From NCBI GenBank assembly GCA_037721555.1, contig JBBJOI010000011.1, positions 1-64,000 on the forward strand: a DNA stretch of 64,000 nt, read 5' to 3'. The first letter of the stretch is position 1; every line of letters begins with the position of its first letter. Origin of the DNA: Gaiellasilicea sp037721555. Its GTDB lineage: Bacteria; Actinomycetota; Thermoleophilia; Gaiellales; Gaiellaceae. A program made the position numbers and the translations under genes. The notes below the pieces were generated by a model. That model saw only the letters and a program-made list of their open reading frames with translations. It was not told the origin of the DNA and made no database searches. Shown here in pieces: positions 62,796 to 64,000 of this stretch.

Positions 62796-63707
62796 GTGGA
62801 ACCGCGGGCAACCGACCGGCGCGGGTTGCCGCGGCCGAGCCTCGCGGGTGACTGGTGGCGGCACCTGATCGCGCTGGCCGCCTGCTTCATCGCCGTCTTC
62901 CCGGTGCTCTATGTGGCGTCGGCGGCGTTCAACGCCGACCAGTCGCTCGGCGGCACCAACCTGATCCCGCGCAGCCTGACGCTCGAGAACTTCCGGGAGC
63001 TGCTCTCGCCCGACCCGGCCAAGAGCCAGCTCCAATCGTCGACCTCACACTACGTGCGTTGGCTCGGAAACTCACTGATCGTCGCGCTCACAACGTCCGT
63101 TCTCACCGTCCTTCTCGGCGCGCTTGCCGCCTACGCCTTCAGCCGTTTCCGTTTCCGCGGGCGGCGACTGGGGTTGCTCTCGCTCCTGCTGATCCAGATG
63201 TTCCCGCAGCTGCTCGCGCTTGTCGCGATCTACCTGATTCTGCTCAGAACCGGTGACGTCTTCCCGTTCATGGGGCTCGACACGAGAACCGGCCTGATCC
63301 TCGTCTACCTCGGCGGGGTGATGGGGATCAACACCTGGCTCCTGAAGGGCTTCTTCGACACGATCCCGACCGAGCTCGACGAGTCCGCACGCGTGGACGG
63401 CGCGACCCCTGCCCAGGTCTTCTGGGGGGTCGTGCTCCCGCTCGCGTTGCCGATCCTCGCGGTGATCGGGATCCTCTCGTTCGTCGGTACGTTCAACGAG
63501 TACGTGCTCGCCAGCGCCCTGTTGCAGTCGAACGAGAACTTCACGCTCCCGCTGGGGTTGCGCGGCTACATCGATAAGCAGTACACGGAGCACTGGGGGC
63601 CGTTCGCGGCCGGGGTTCTGCTCGCCGGGGTTCCGATCATGGTCATCTTCATGTCTTTGCAGCGTTTCATCGTCTCGGGGCTGACGCAGGGCTCGGTGAA
63701 GGGGTGA
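62796..63707 (+). CDS. malG: maltodextrin ABC transporter permease MalG-like
   Basis: 303 residues if GTG 62796 is used. No strong ribosome-binding site is visible, and a start closer to the malF stop would need a non-standard codon. Six TM helices include LIALAACFIAVFPVLYVASA and WLGNSLIVALTTSVLTVLLG. The EAA loop is ELDESARVDGATPAQVFWGV. The C-terminus (FAAGVLLAGVPIMVIFMSLQ, RFIVSGLTQGSVKG) is the standard MalG end that interacts with the ATPase. The stop overlaps the next GTG (GTGA). Confidence 0.9.
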   Translation: MEPRATDRRGLPRPSLAGDWWRHLIALAACFIAVFPVLYVASAAFNADQSLGGTNLIPRSLTLENFRELLSPDPAKSQLQSSTSHYVRWLGNSLIVALTTSVLTVLLGALAAYAFSRFRFRGRRLGLLSLLLIQMFPQLLALVAIYLILLRTGDVFPFMGLDTRTGLILVYLGGVMGINTWLLKGFFDTIPTELDESARVDGATPAQVFWGVVLPLALPILAVIGILSFVGTFNEYVLASALLQSNENFTLPLGLRGYIDKQYTEHWGPFAAGVLLAGVPIMVIFMSLQRFIVSGLTQGSVKG

Positions 63708-64000
63708 GCGCGATCGAGGTGCGCGCTTCGGCCGGCCTGCTCGACCGGCCCCACCACGACGGCTCGGCCGGCTATCTGCTCGAGCGGCCCGACGAGCTCG
63801 GCGGTAAGGCGACCGTCCGGCTGCGGGTGCCGAGGGCGAGCGCGCCCGAGGCGGTCGTCCTGCGCACCGTGCGCGACGGCGAGCCGCACTCGGTGCGCGC
63901 GGTGATCGACGAGGAGAACGAGACGGAGACGTGGTGGCGCGCGAGCTTCCCAGTCACCAACCCGTCCACCTGTTACCGCTGGTTGCTCTCGGGAGGGCCG
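63704..64000 (+). CDS. GH13 family enzyme, N-terminal part (cut by window end)
   Basis: 99 residues are visible from GTG 63704, coupled to malG. EVRASAGLLDRPHHDGSAGY, KATVRLRVPRASAPEAVVLR and NETETWWRASFPVTNPSTCY then RWLLSGG form a CBM34-like N-terminal domain, as found in cytoplasmic neopullulanase/cyclomaltodextrinase/maltogenic-amylase enzymes. It would hydrolyse imported (cyclo)maltodextrins. The catalytic domain lies beyond the window, so the exact specificity is open. Confidence 0.8.
   Translation, partial: MSAIEVRASAGLLDRPHHDGSAGYLLERPDELGGKATVRLRVPRASAPEAVVLRTVRDGEPHSVRAVIDEENETETWWRASFPVTNPSTCYRWLLSGGP

Noticed and set aside
1..64000. CRISPR arrays, rRNA genes, transposase or integrase genes
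   Set aside because: Searched by eye; no regularly spaced repeats, rRNA-like blocks, DDE transposases or tyrosine/serine recombinases were found.

Overview
The window looks like a high-GC Actinomycetota chromosome segment. The evidence is the GC-rich third codon positions, the frequent GTG starts with GTGA stop/start overlaps, and the actinobacterial style of the LacI/MalEFG and Kdp genes. A thermoleophilid (Gaiellales/Solirubrobacterales-like) host is my inference and is not proven by anything in the sequence. Only two parts read as ordinary chromosome: a KdpD remnant plus intact KdpE at about 2.3-3.6 kb, and a complete-looking maltodextrin locus at 56.2-64.0 kb. The roughly 52 kb between them is an accessory region rich in defence, toxin and broken genes.

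Layout. 0-2.3 kb: decayed fragments, including relics of two families that recur later (the 600-aa HEPN-like family and a KAP-NTPase C-terminus). 3.8-9.3 kb: a ubiquitin-like conjugation operon (Ubl, E2-like, JAB protease, E1-like) behind a strong promoter with a palindromic operator; divergently, a winged-helix protein and a conserved unknown; convergently, a frameshifted unknown. 9.7-12 kb: decayed BNR/sialidase-like, TolB-like and DUF4396 genes. 11.1-36.1 kb: dispersed tRNA 3' halves (Asp-GTC-like at 12.25, 18.17 and 30.40 kb; Thr-GGT-like at 11.15, 17.9 and 36.05 kb), the Asp ones carried at the end of a ~185-bp repeat. I read these as attachment-site scars of successive island insertions. 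Between them lie a broken HEPN-like gene, a CHAT protease with a helical-repeat N-region, an RHS toxin with a 4-nt-overlapping putative immunity gene, an AbiGi-like gene, a five-gene type II CBASS operon (2-TM effector, CD-NTase, separate E2, separate E1, JAB) and a 1.2-kaa LGFP/papain-like protein. 36-40 kb: HAD phosphatase, a three-gene operon ending in a PD-(D/E)XK-like protein, and a YdeI/OmdA-like protein. 40.8-56 kb: a nonsense-interrupted RibD/DHFR-like gene, secreted proteins, an ApeA-like HEPN fragment, the best-preserved copy of the HEPN-like family, a decayed HNH gene, an Xre-RES toxin-antitoxin pair, a metallopeptidase pseudogene, a HEPN protein divergent from a thrice-interrupted KAP NTPase, a PH-like protein and a decayed PIN gene.

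How it works together. The two ubiquitin-like systems (Bil/Bub-type at 5.5-8.5 kb and CBASS-associated at 26.1-29.9 kb) use analogous E1/E2/JAB chemistry on different targets: a free Ubl with a GG near its C-terminus, and the C-terminal glycine of the CD-NTase. At the right end, a LacI-family regulator probably controls itself, a secreted CGTase-like amylase and the malEFG transporter through a pair of TTGCGCAA palindromes between lacI and malE. The amylase would make (cyclo)maltodextrins, MalEFG would import them, and the GH13 enzyme starting at the window edge would degrade them inside the cell.

Many island genes carry frameshifts or in-frame stops while the flanking Kdp and maltose genes are intact. 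This fits a decaying island, though assembly error cannot be excluded from one sequence.
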